A stretch of DNA of 13,746 nucleotides from JBOHDX01 sp050700835 (GTDB lineage Bacteria; Actinomycetota; Actinomycetes; Propionibacteriales; Nocardioidaceae). The position numbers were made by a program, and so were the translations under genes. The notes under the pieces were generated by a model that saw nothing but the letters and a program-made list of their open reading frames with translations, made no database searches and was not told the DNA's origin. How positions within the stretch are numbered: the stretch's first letter is position 1; each line of letters begins with the position of its first letter. Positions 6,756-12,777 of this stretch are shown piece by piece. The DNA is taken from assembly GCA_050700835.1 (NCBI GenBank), contig JBOHDX010000150.1:1-13746 (forward strand), read 5' to 3'.

Positions 6756-8345
6756 CTAACCAGACCAGGCCGGATCTTCCTCAGGGGTGTTCATCGCGTC
6801 GACGACATCTGCCAGCAGCCGGTGTGTCATGTCCTCCGGCGGGGCCGAGAGAACGTCGGAGAAGACCTCTACGAGCCAGCGACGCCCGTCCGGGTCGGTG
6901 GCGCCGGCGACGAGGTTCGCGGTGTAGCCGAGCTCGGTGAGGAACGCCAGCTCGGCGGCGTCCGGGTCGTCGCCGTGCACATGCTCGACGAACACATGGC
7001 CCTGCGTCGCCCACACGGTGCGGGGGAAGTCCTCCAGGGCGTACATCGTGCCCACCGGCAGGCGCCCTGTGAGCCCTGCCCGCGGATTCCGGTCGACACC
7101 GCAGGCCAGCGTGACCAGGTCGTCGCTCTCAGCCGCCGCCATCGACACCCACCAGGCGGCACCGTCAAGGTCATGGCGTACCCGCGCGGCGATGCCTACC
7201 AGGGCGTCCAGGATCCGGCGCGCCTGCGGATCGCCCACGACGACCTGGGTTCCGACGGCACCGGACGCCACCGTGATCTGGGTGTCCGGACGGGGCCGCT
7301 GTCCTTGCTCGCCCATCCTGGCGTCCACGACGATCTGGCCGCCGCCGGCGCGCTTGGCGCGATACATCGCGGCGTCGGCCCGGCGGTACAGCGCCTTGAC
7401 GCTGGGATCGTTCAGATCGCGGCTACCGGCGACGCCGCCGGACATGCCGCAGTCCATGTCGAGCACCGACGCCCGCTCGACCAGGGTCTCCGCCGCCTTG
7501 ATCACCTGATCGGGCTCCACGTCCACGGCGATGAGGGCGAACTCATCGCCACCGAGTCGCACGGCGACCGCGGAGCCGAGGCTGGCGGCGGCCTCGCTGA
7601 TGAGGGCGGAGAGGCGCCGCAGCAGTCGGTCACCGGTGTCGTGTCCGGACCGGTCGTTGAGCGTCTTCATGCCGTCGACGTCGAGCAGCACCAGCACGAT
7701 GTTGCGACGGCGGTTGATCGAGTCTTCGAGCAGCTCGTCGGCCCGGCGCCGGTTGCCCAGACCGGTCAGCGCATCGAGGTACGCCAGGCGGCGCAGCTCC
7801 TGCGTACCGGTAAGGCGGTCGATGCCGAGGGCAAGGGCCGCCCCGATCGTCTGGGCCATCTCGAGGTCGGCGGCGTCGAACGGAACCAGCGTGGCGCGGG
7901 TCGCGAACAGCTCGCCCCAGACCCGGTGGCCGGTGACGATCGGCACTCCGAGCGCTACGGGCTTCTCCAGGTCGGCGAGCAGCGTTCGGTCGGAGTCCTG
8001 CAATGCGGGGTCGTCTGCCCGCATCCGCCAGCAGCGCTGCGCTTGGGCCATGTCGAACATCCGGGCGTGCTCGCTGACCCGGTAGACCTCGGCAGCAGGA
8101 CGCGCCTGCTCGCTCGGACCCAGCTCGCCGTGGTTGAGCAGCGTGCGGATCTCGCCACGATCCCCGTCGAACCGGCTGATCGACACCGACGAGGCGTCCA
8201 GCATCGGCAACGCGGCCGACGCGACCGACAGCAGCACGTCGTCGAGCTCCTGAGCCCGTTCGGTCGCCATGAGCAAGTCACGTAGCGCCGCCACCGCGGT
8301 GACGGCGCTCACCGGCTCCTCGGCGGCGGACTCCATGGGCACCAT
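6756..8345 (-). CDS. GAF-GGDEF diguanylate cyclase with C-terminal GAF-like domain
   Basis: This 529-residue soluble protein is predicted to make cyclic di-GMP from two GTP. A GAF-like sensor (about 25-180) precedes a GGDEF domain (about 183-345) that has DALTGLGNRR at its start and an intact GGDEF at 265-269, so it should be active. No RxxD inhibitory site stands in the usual place just before GGDEF (the sequence there is GSAVAVRLGGDEF), so product feedback may be lacking. A third region (about 360-525, with GTMYALEDFPRTVWAT) resembles another GAF fold; domain order sensor-cyclase-sensor is inferred. No signal peptide or membrane segment is seen. I chose ATG at 8343-8345; TTG at 8384 and ATG at 8336 are alternatives, none with a strong ribosome site. 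It ends 36 bp before the fused reductase gene and could share its transcript. Confidence 0.88.
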   Translation of the reverse strand: MVPMESAAEEPVSAVTAVAALRDLLMATERAQELDDVLLSVASAALPMLDASSVSISRFDGDRGEIRTLLNHGELGPSEQARPAAEVYRVSEHARMFDMAQAQRCWRMRADDPALQDSDRTLLADLEKPVALGVPIVTGHRVWGELFATRATLVPFDAADLEMAQTIGAALALGIDRLTGTQELRRLAYLDALTGLGNRRRADELLEDSINRRRNIVLVLLDVDGMKTLNDRSGHDTGDRLLRRLSALISEAAASLGSAVAVRLGGDEFALIAVDVEPDQVIKAAETLVERASVLDMDCGMSGGVAGSRDLNDPSVKALYRRADAAMYRAKRAGGGQIVVDARMGEQGQRPRPDTQITVASGAVGTQVVVGDPQARRILDALVGIAARVRHDLDGAAWWVSMAAAESDDLVTLACGVDRNPRAGLTGRLPVGTMYALEDFPRTVWATQGHVFVEHVHGDDPDAAELAFLTELGYTANLVAGATDPDGRRWLVEVFSDVLSAPPEDMTHRLLADVVDAMNTPEEDPAWSG

Positions 8346-8359
8346 GATGAGGCGAAATC

Positions 8360-8373
8360 GGCCATCGGTGGCC
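8360..8373. promoter_or_regulatory. Short palindrome in the divergent GGDEF/CDF intergenic region
   Basis: GGCCA-TCGG-TGGCC forms a perfect 5-bp dyad between the two divergent genes, 15 bp upstream of the chosen GGDEF start. It could be an operator. If translation of the GGDEF gene starts at TTG 8384, it would lie inside the coding region. The evidence is weak. Confidence 0.22.
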
Positions 8374-8450
8374 AAAATCCGCAAGCCCAGCCGTTCGGGG
8401 GAGGACGGTACGCTCGTTGGCTGAGGCGCCGACTACGTCCGACCTATCCC

Positions 8451-8457
8451 GAGGTGG
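8451..8457 (+). promoter_or_regulatory. Ribosome binding site deciding the CDF transporter start
   Basis: GAGGTGG lies 4 nt before GTG at 8462, which favours that start over the in-frame TTG at 8417. The latter has a GGAGG at 8400-8404, but with a longer 12-nt spacer. Confidence 0.5.
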
Positions 8458-8461
8458 TGAT

Positions 8462-9379
8462 GTGTCAGTGGGCGCCAGCCACGGCCCGTCGTACCCGGCC
8501 GGGAGCGCCGGTGCGCGCCACCGTTGGCGGCTGGCCGTGACGTTTGCCCTCGTGGCGGGGTTCCTCATCGTCGAGCTGGTCACGGCGCTCGCGGCCGGAT
8601 CCCTCGCCCTGCTGTCCGACGCCGGTCACATGGCGGCCGACGTCGTCACTCTCGGCGCTGCGTTGGTCGCCACCCGGATCGCCGCGCGCCCGGACACCAC
8701 CGGGCGCCGAACCTACGGCTCCTACCGCGCCGAGGTGTTCGCGTCCGGGGTCGCGGTCCTGTCGATGCTGGCCGTCGCGGCCTATGTCGCCGTGGAGGCG
8801 GTACGCCGCATAGACGAGACCGCGCACGTGGCCGGCACCGCGATGATCGCCGTGGGCGTACTCGGTCTGGCCGTGAACCTCGTCTCGATGCTGCTGCTGC
8901 GTCCCGGCGCTGGAGAGAGCCTGAACGTCAAGGGCGCCTACCTGGAGGTGGTGGCCGACGCCGCCGGGTCTGCCGGCGTCGTGGCCGCCGGCGTGCTGGT
9001 GAACCTGACGGGGGAGGCTTGGTGGGACACAGTTGTTGCCTTGTTGATCGGGGTGTTCATCGCGGTGCGAGCGATCTTGCTCGGCCGCGAAGTCGTGGCC
9101 GTCCTCGCCCAGCACGTGCCGCCGGGCATGACCGCCGACGAGATCGAGCGCGACCTGCGCGACGTGCCCGGGGTGACCGATGTCCACGACCTGCACCTGT
9201 GGTCACTCACCTCGGGCATGCACGTGGCGACCGCGCACCTGGTACGGGCCGACGACGCCGACTCCCATGCCGTGCTGGACCGCGCCCGCGAGGTGCTGCG
9301 CGCCAGGCACGGTGTCGAGCACGCGACGCTCCAGGTCGAACCGCGTACCCACACGGGGTGCTCCGAGATGGACTGGTAG
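8462..9379 (+). CDS. CDF-family divalent metal efflux transporter (CzcD/ZitB type)
   Basis: With the GTG start this is a 305-residue inner-membrane antiporter expected to export Zn2+ or a related divalent metal in exchange for protons. Six hydrophobic segments (about 24-48, 50-72, 92-112, 123-146, 159-182, 188-208) are followed by a cytoplasmic domain with the family block VHDLHLWSLTSGMHVATAHL (241-260). The transmembrane metal site has H56 and D60 in SDAGHMAAD, with E162 and D166 in LEVVADAAGS; many characterised CDF proteins have His where E162 stands. I take the Glu form to be common in actinobacterial relatives (from memory). The gene diverges from the GGDEF gene and ends 8 bp before the convergent membrane-protein gene, so it is likely monocistronic. 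A TTG start at 8417 would add 15 residues. Confidence 0.92.
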   Translation: MSVGASHGPSYPAGSAGARHRWRLAVTFALVAGFLIVELVTALAAGSLALLSDAGHMAADVVTLGAALVATRIAARPDTTGRRTYGSYRAEVFASGVAVLSMLAVAAYVAVEAVRRIDETAHVAGTAMIAVGVLGLAVNLVSMLLLRPGAGESLNVKGAYLEVVADAAGSAGVVAAGVLVNLTGEAWWDTVVALLIGVFIAVRAILLGREVVAVLAQHVPPGMTADEIERDLRDVPGVTDVHDLHLWSLTSGMHVATAHLVRADDADSHAVLDRAREVLRARHGVEHATLQVEPRTHTGCSEMDW

Positions 9380-9387
9380 CCCGGCGG

Positions 9388-10017
9388 TCAGCGACCCTTG
9401 CCGCCGGCGTCGTCCCCAGCTGCCCTGTCGGACTCGCTCATCACCTCGTCCGCCAGCGGCACGATGGGCAGTCGCCACATCGCCCTGAAGCCGGTATGCA
9501 CCGGCGCATCCGGCGCCGACGACGACAGGCGCACGAGGGTCCACGCCCCGTGCCAGAGCAGCAGCGCCAGTGGGATCTCGATCAGCACGGACATCAGCAG
9601 CGATCCGAGCCGCGACCCCCGGTCGGCGGTCATCACGTCGAACCAGGCGTCGGCCAACAGCAGCGTGCCGGCGACGGTCGCGCTGAGTAGGACCAACTGG
9701 CGTCCGCGCCACCCGAGGTAGGCCGTGAGCCCGAGGACGAGCACCTCCAGCAGGTCGTAGCCGACCCAGACCCCGCGCCAGTTGTGCACGCTCTGGCGCC
9801 GAGGCAGCGTCAGCGAGAGCACGACGACCCACGGAACCAGGGCGACGCAGCAGAACGTCACCAGCGCGACGAGGCGGTGGCGGCGCCGGTTGATCTCGTG
9901 GGCCGACATTCCGCTGAGCGCGGCGATCAGCTTGGCGCGTACGGCTGGGTCGCCGGAATGCTCGAGCGCCTCGTGCTGGGTGGGCGTGGTCGCCCGGCCC
10001 TCGTCCTCGGCGCCCAA
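9388..10017 (-). CDS. Four-helix membrane protein of unknown function
   Basis: I do not recognise this protein. With a TTG start at 10015-10017 it has 209 residues. There is a soluble N-terminus (1-48) with a stretch EALEHSGDPAVRAKLIAAL and a basic INRRRHR just before the membrane. Four hydrophobic segments follow at about 49-71, 84-103, 106-126 and 138-162, with a polar acidic/basic C-terminal tail. WFDVMTADRGS after helix 3 and the HGAW near the end of helix 4 are distinctive. The start is uncertain: CTG further upstream has a better-placed GGGGAGA, and ATG at 9907-9909 would drop the N-terminal region. It follows the sugar-isomerase gene by 53 bp on the same strand and is probably co-transcribed. 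It could be a membrane partner or may be unrelated. Confidence 0.72.
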   Translation of the reverse strand: MGAEDEGRATTPTQHEALEHSGDPAVRAKLIAALSGMSAHEINRRRHRLVALVTFCCVALVPWVVVLSLTLPRRQSVHNWRGVWVGYDLLEVLVLGLTAYLGWRGRQLVLLSATVAGTLLLADAWFDVMTADRGSRLGSLLMSVLIEIPLALLLWHGAWTLVRLSSSAPDAPVHTGFRAMWRLPIVPLADEVMSESDRAAGDDAGGKGR

Positions 10018-10070
10018 CGCATCACGTCCCAGAAGTCTCCCCGACCGCCCCCACGACGGTGTCGTGAACT

Positions 10071-11264
10071 CTAGCCGGGACGGGGCGAGTTGTTGCGTGT
10101 CTCGGCAGCGAGGGCGCCAGACACCGACGCCGCGGCCGGTAGGTCGGGGAGCAGCATCGCCTGCACCACGTGATAGGCATCGGGCTTGCCGTGCCACACG
10201 GTCGCGGCCGGCGAACCCGCCTGGTCGAGCTCGTGGTGCCAGCCCCCGTGCTCGAGGTCGACGAATGCCGCGGCAGCGCCCCACATCCGCGCCGTCCACC
10301 CCTCCAGCCCGGGAGCGCTGGTGCGGGCGGCCAGCGCCTCCGCCGCGAGCGCGCCCTCGGCCGCGACCCAGTGCATCCGAGCAGTCACGACGGGGTGGTC
10401 CTGCCAGTCCACTGTGTAGACCAGCCCGGGATGGCCGTCGGCCTCCCAGCCGACCTGCACGGCGGTGTCGAACAGGGCCTTCGCATATCCCAGCAGCCAC
10501 GGCCTGGGAGCGACGTGCTCGAGGCACAGGAGCAGCCGGGACCACTCGAGCAGGTGCCCCACCGTCACGCCGTACGGCCGGAACGGGTCGCCGGGTCGCT
10601 CGGCGTTGTAGTCGCGCAAGATCCGCCACCGTGCGTCGAAGTGCTCGGGCAGCCGCCAGTGCGCGGGGGACCCGACTTCGTGCATCAGCCGGGTCGCGAT
10701 GCCGGCCGCCCGCTCGGCCCAGACACGTTCGCCGGTGAGGTCGGCGACCGCCAGGGATGCCTCCACCAGATGCATGTGGGCGTTGGCACCCCGGTAGGGC
10801 TCGGTCACCGTGAACACGGCGTTCCAGCCCTCGCGTGCCAGTCCTTCGTCCGGGTCCCAGAACCGCTGCTCGAGCACCTCGACCGCGGCGTCGAGGACGG
10901 CCTCGGCACCCGGCGCCCCGGCGCGGACCGCGGTCGTCGCCGCCAGCAGCACGAACGCATGCTCGTACAACGTCTTGCGGTCGTCGTCCACGCTGAGTCC
11001 CGGCCCGAGCGAGGCGTACCAGCCTCCGTGGGTCGTGTCGCGGAACGCCTGTCGCAAGGCGCGCACGCCGGCCTCGCACCGCCGCCGCGCTCCCGGCCGT
11101 CCGCGCATCGCGGCCAGGCCGAACACGTGCGTCATCCGCGCGGTGATCCAGAGCGGGTACCCGCGCTCGACATCCGGACTGCCGCGCGAGTCCAGCCAGG
11201 CGAACGGCATGTCCGCCTCCGGCAGCGCCGCTTCGGCGAACCCGAACAACCGATCCAGCTCCAC
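10071..11264 (-). CDS. AGE-family sugar isomerase/epimerase (YihS/mannose-isomerase-like)
   Basis: The predicted protein (397 residues from GTG 11264) is a cytosolic (alpha/alpha)6-barrel enzyme of the N-acylglucosamine 2-epimerase superfamily. Conserved residues follow the E. coli YihS pattern: R43 (WITARMTHVF), H165 (NAHMHLVEA), H237 (VGHLLEWSRLL) and H365 (KPDAYH) match YihS R55, H176, H248 and H383 in order and near-constant spacing. H298 in MHWVAAEG is also conserved. Aldose-ketose isomerisation of mannose-, glucose- or sulfoquinovose-type sugars is therefore likely; no sulfoquinovose pathway neighbours are seen. GTG 11264 has GGGGG 8 nt upstream, but family members usually have about ten more residues before LDRLF. 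GTG 11378 or a start further up, which would translate the 21-bp repeats, cannot be excluded. A membrane-protein gene follows by 53 bp. Confidence 0.88.
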   Translation of the reverse strand: MELDRLFGFAEAALPEADMPFAWLDSRGSPDVERGYPLWITARMTHVFGLAAMRGRPGARRRCEAGVRALRQAFRDTTHGGWYASLGPGLSVDDDRKTLYEHAFVLLAATTAVRAGAPGAEAVLDAAVEVLEQRFWDPDEGLAREGWNAVFTVTEPYRGANAHMHLVEASLAVADLTGERVWAERAAGIATRLMHEVGSPAHWRLPEHFDARWRILRDYNAERPGDPFRPYGVTVGHLLEWSRLLLCLEHVAPRPWLLGYAKALFDTAVQVGWEADGHPGLVYTVDWQDHPVVTARMHWVAAEGALAAEALAARTSAPGLEGWTARMWGAAAAFVDLEHGGWHHELDQAGSPAATVWHGKPDAYHVVQAMLLPDLPAAASVSGALAAETRNNSPRPG

Positions 11265-11288
11265 CCGGCGTACCCCCGGATCGGCCAG

Positions 11289-11372
11289 GTCGAGGCGGGA
11301 CCGATCGGCGTGAGCGCGGCACCGGTCACCCTGAGCGCGGCACCGATCGCCGTGGGCGCGGCACGGGTCACC
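11289..11372 (-). repeat. Four 21-bp tandem repeats just upstream of the isomerase start
   Basis: Copies are at 11289-11309, 11310-11330, 11331-11351 and 11352-11372. The middle two are nearly identical, the leftmost is the most diverged. Read on the minus strand in the isomerase frame they would encode GDPCRAH-GDRCRAQ-GDRCRAH-ADRSRLD, so the unit length preserves the frame. They are either a leader repeat or part of a variable N-terminal extension. Confidence 0.75.
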
Positions 11373-11481
11373 CTGCACGTCGGACGGGCGGGGGTCATCC
11401 TTCCCGTCGAACGGGTGAGAATCGGCTCCGGGCGACGGCACGGCCCCGAGCCTCGACCCGCCTCTGCCCCCGGTCAACCTC

Positions 11482-11546
11482 CCCATCCGCCCATCCGCGG
11501 GTTCTGGCCCGCCCATCCGCGGGTTCTGGCCCGCCCATCCACGGGG
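11482..11546 (-). repeat. 22-bp repeat array A (minus orientation)
   Basis: Two identical full copies at 11490-11511 and 11512-11533 (CCCATCCGCGGG followed by TTCTGGCCCG on the plus strand) are flanked by partial copies at 11482-11489 and 11534-11546. The reverse complement of the unit, suitably rotated, begins GGATGGGCGGGCCAGAA, which matches the units of array B, so the two arrays are one family in opposite orientation. Confidence 0.8.
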
Positions 11547-11672
11547 CTCCCGCGTACGGCAGACCGTCAAGCAAACCGCCCTCGCGGCGACGACAAACGC
11601 AACACGACCGGGAACGCATTCAGGTGGAGGCCAGCAACGGGCCACCCGCTCCACGGATGCTCGTGAGGTCAC

Positions 11673-11764
11673 GGATCGACGGGCCGCAAGCCGCGGATCG
11701 GCCTGCCAGAAACCGCGGATCGACAAGCCAAAAGCCGCGGATCGGCGGACCAGAAGCCGCGGAT
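11673..11764 (+). repeat. 22-bp repeat array B (plus orientation)
   Basis: Four consecutive 22-bp units lie at 11673-11694, 11695-11716, 11717-11738 and 11739-11760, followed by GGAT. Each starts GGATCGRC and ends CCGC; the interior varies around GCCAGAAG. Unit junctions form CCGCGGATC, which contains the palindrome CCGCGG. Units differ from each other at several positions, and no spacer sequences separate them. Confidence 0.82.
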
Positions 11765-11838
11765 GAGCGTTGGTGCGGTGATCGGCGGAGGGTGCGGGCC
11801 GTGACTACTGTGACAACGTCCGCCCACTGCAGCGACAC

Positions 11839-11842
11839 GGAG
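11839..11842 (+). promoter_or_regulatory. Ribosome binding site supporting the TTG start of the acetyltransferase gene
   Basis: GGAG lies 7 nt before TTG at 11850. No ATG or GTG occurs in frame before the conserved domain begins, so this site supports the unusual start. Confidence 0.45.
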
Positions 11843-11849
11843 CCGACCC

Positions 11850-12266
11850 TTGCCTTCCCACAGTCCCCAGCACAGTCCCCAGGACGGGCCGCACTCCAAT
11901 GGCGAGTCCAGCGGTGAAGCCGGAACCGAGTCCGGTCCCGGGCCGGTCGAGATTCGCGACAACCCGGCTGAGAGCCGGTTCGAGGTGTACGCCGGCGGGA
12001 CGCTCGCCGGATTCAGCGCCTACGAGCTGCACGGAGACGAGGTCGCGTTCACTCACACCGAGGTGGACTCGGCGTACGAGGGCCAAGGCCTGGCGGCCAT
12101 CCTGGTGACCGCTGCGCTGGACGAAGCCCGCTCGCGAGGCAAGCCCGTCCTGCCCTACTGCCCGTACGTGAGCCGATTCATCTCCCGCCGCACGCAGTAC
12201 CTGGATCTGGTGCCAGCCAAGGCGCGGAAGGAGTTCGGTCTGCCGGCGGCACCCACGAACACCTGA
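11850..12266 (+). CDS. Small GNAT-like N-acetyltransferase (YjdJ/Acetyltransf_CG type)
   Basis: This 138-residue protein belongs to the short GCN5-related family in which the whole domain is about 90 residues. The domain begins at about residue 33 (VEIRDNPAESRFEVYAGG). It contains FTHTEVDSAYEGQGLAAILVTAAL around 67-90, where EGQGLA is the acetyl-CoA-binding loop, and ends with LPYCPYVSRFISRR (101-114), including the family's conserved Cys (C104). The first 32 residues are rich in Ser, Gly, Pro and His and probably disordered. The start is TTG at 11850 with GGAG 7 nt upstream; no better in-frame start exists before the domain. It lies 80 bp upstream of the PPOX gene on the same strand and may share its transcript. 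The acceptor substrate is unknown for this subfamily. Confidence 0.86.
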   Translation: MPSHSPQHSPQDGPHSNGESSGEAGTESGPGPVEIRDNPAESRFEVYAGGTLAGFSAYELHGDEVAFTHTEVDSAYEGQGLAAILVTAALDEARSRGKPVLPYCPYVSRFISRRTQYLDLVPAKARKEFGLPAAPTNT

Positions 12267-12346
12267 GCCCGACAGCACCGCGGCACCTCAGAACCGCAGC
12301 ACGCAGCACCGCAGACCGAAGGACCGCCGAACAAGGTAGGAGATCC

Positions 12347-12751
12347 ATGGCCGAGCCACCGTTCCCCGCAGAGGTCCGCGCGTTTCTGGAGCGCCCCAAC
12401 CCCTGCACGATCACGACGCTTCGAGCAGACGGGCAACCCGTGTCGGTGGCCACGTGGTACGTCCTGGACGGCGATCGCCTGCTGGTGAACATGGACGAAG
12501 GTCGCAAACGGCTCCAGCACATGCGCACGGACCCGCGGGTGAGCGTCACGGTGCTCGACGCGGAGTCGTGGTACACCCACGTGAGTGTGATCGGTCGCGT
12601 GGTGGAGCTACGCGACGACGAAAGCCTCGGTGACATCGACCGCCTCGCCACCCACTACACGGGGAAGCCCTACTCCAACCGGGAGCGAGGTCGGGTCAGT
12701 GCGTGGGTCGAGGTCGACCGGTGGCACGGGTGGGGCGCCTTCGGCCACTGA
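12347..12751 (+). CDS. PPOX-class F420-dependent oxidoreductase (split beta-barrel)
   Basis: This complete 134-residue protein of the pyridoxamine-phosphate-oxidase-like split-barrel fold resembles the short actinobacterial group that binds cofactor F420. Typical features are the N-terminal FLERPNPCTITTLRADGQPVS (about 13-33), the strand WYVLDGDRLLVNMDEGRKRLQHMRTDPRVSVTV (37-69), in which the basic GRKR region contacts the cofactor phosphate, YTHVSVIGRVVEL (76-88) and HYTGKPY (103-109). ATG at 12347 is preceded by AGGAG. It would reduce an unsaturated or quinone-type substrate, or protect against redox stress; the exact substrate cannot be inferred. It ends 26 bp from the convergent DUF445 gene. 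FMN or heme use by relatives remains possible. Confidence 0.9.
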   Translation: MAEPPFPAEVRAFLERPNPCTITTLRADGQPVSVATWYVLDGDRLLVNMDEGRKRLQHMRTDPRVSVTVLDAESWYTHVSVIGRVVELRDDESLGDIDRLATHYTGKPYSNRERGRVSAWVEVDRWHGWGAFGH

Positions 12752-12777
12752 CCCGGGCAGCCGGCCGACCGCCGAGG

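Larger units (their letters stand above)
11265..11849. other. 585-bp gene-free, repeat-rich region between divergent genes
   Basis: No convincing coding sequence lies here, although the isomerase frame stays open on the minus strand as far as 11726. It holds three repeat tracts, described separately. Between them, 11373-11481 and 11547-11672 are ordinary GC-rich sequence in which I see no motif, RNA gene or clear promoter. TACTGT at 11805-11810 is a possible -10 for the acetyltransferase gene, but no matching -35 is evident. Confidence 0.6.

Noticed and set aside
6639..8285. 548-codon plus-strand open frame opposite the GGDEF gene
   Set aside because: No motifs, and it overlaps a complete GGDEF protein and the start of the reductase; an antisense artefact.
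10018..11322. Upstream extension of the small membrane-protein frame to 644 residues
   Set aside because: It runs through the isomerase gene in another frame and has no recognisable sequence; only the part below about 10017 has membrane-protein character.
10170..11666. 498-codon plus-strand open frame opposite the isomerase
   Set aside because: It crosses the repeat tracts and lacks any domain; the minus strand has the conserved AGE-family histidines.
11482..11764. CRISPR array
   Set aside because: Units abut without spacers, diverge from one another, occur in both orientations, and no cas gene is nearby.
12267..12346. Short repeated CAGCACCGC-like words before the PPOX gene
   Set aside because: Only loosely repeated, low-complexity GC-rich intergenic sequence without regular period.
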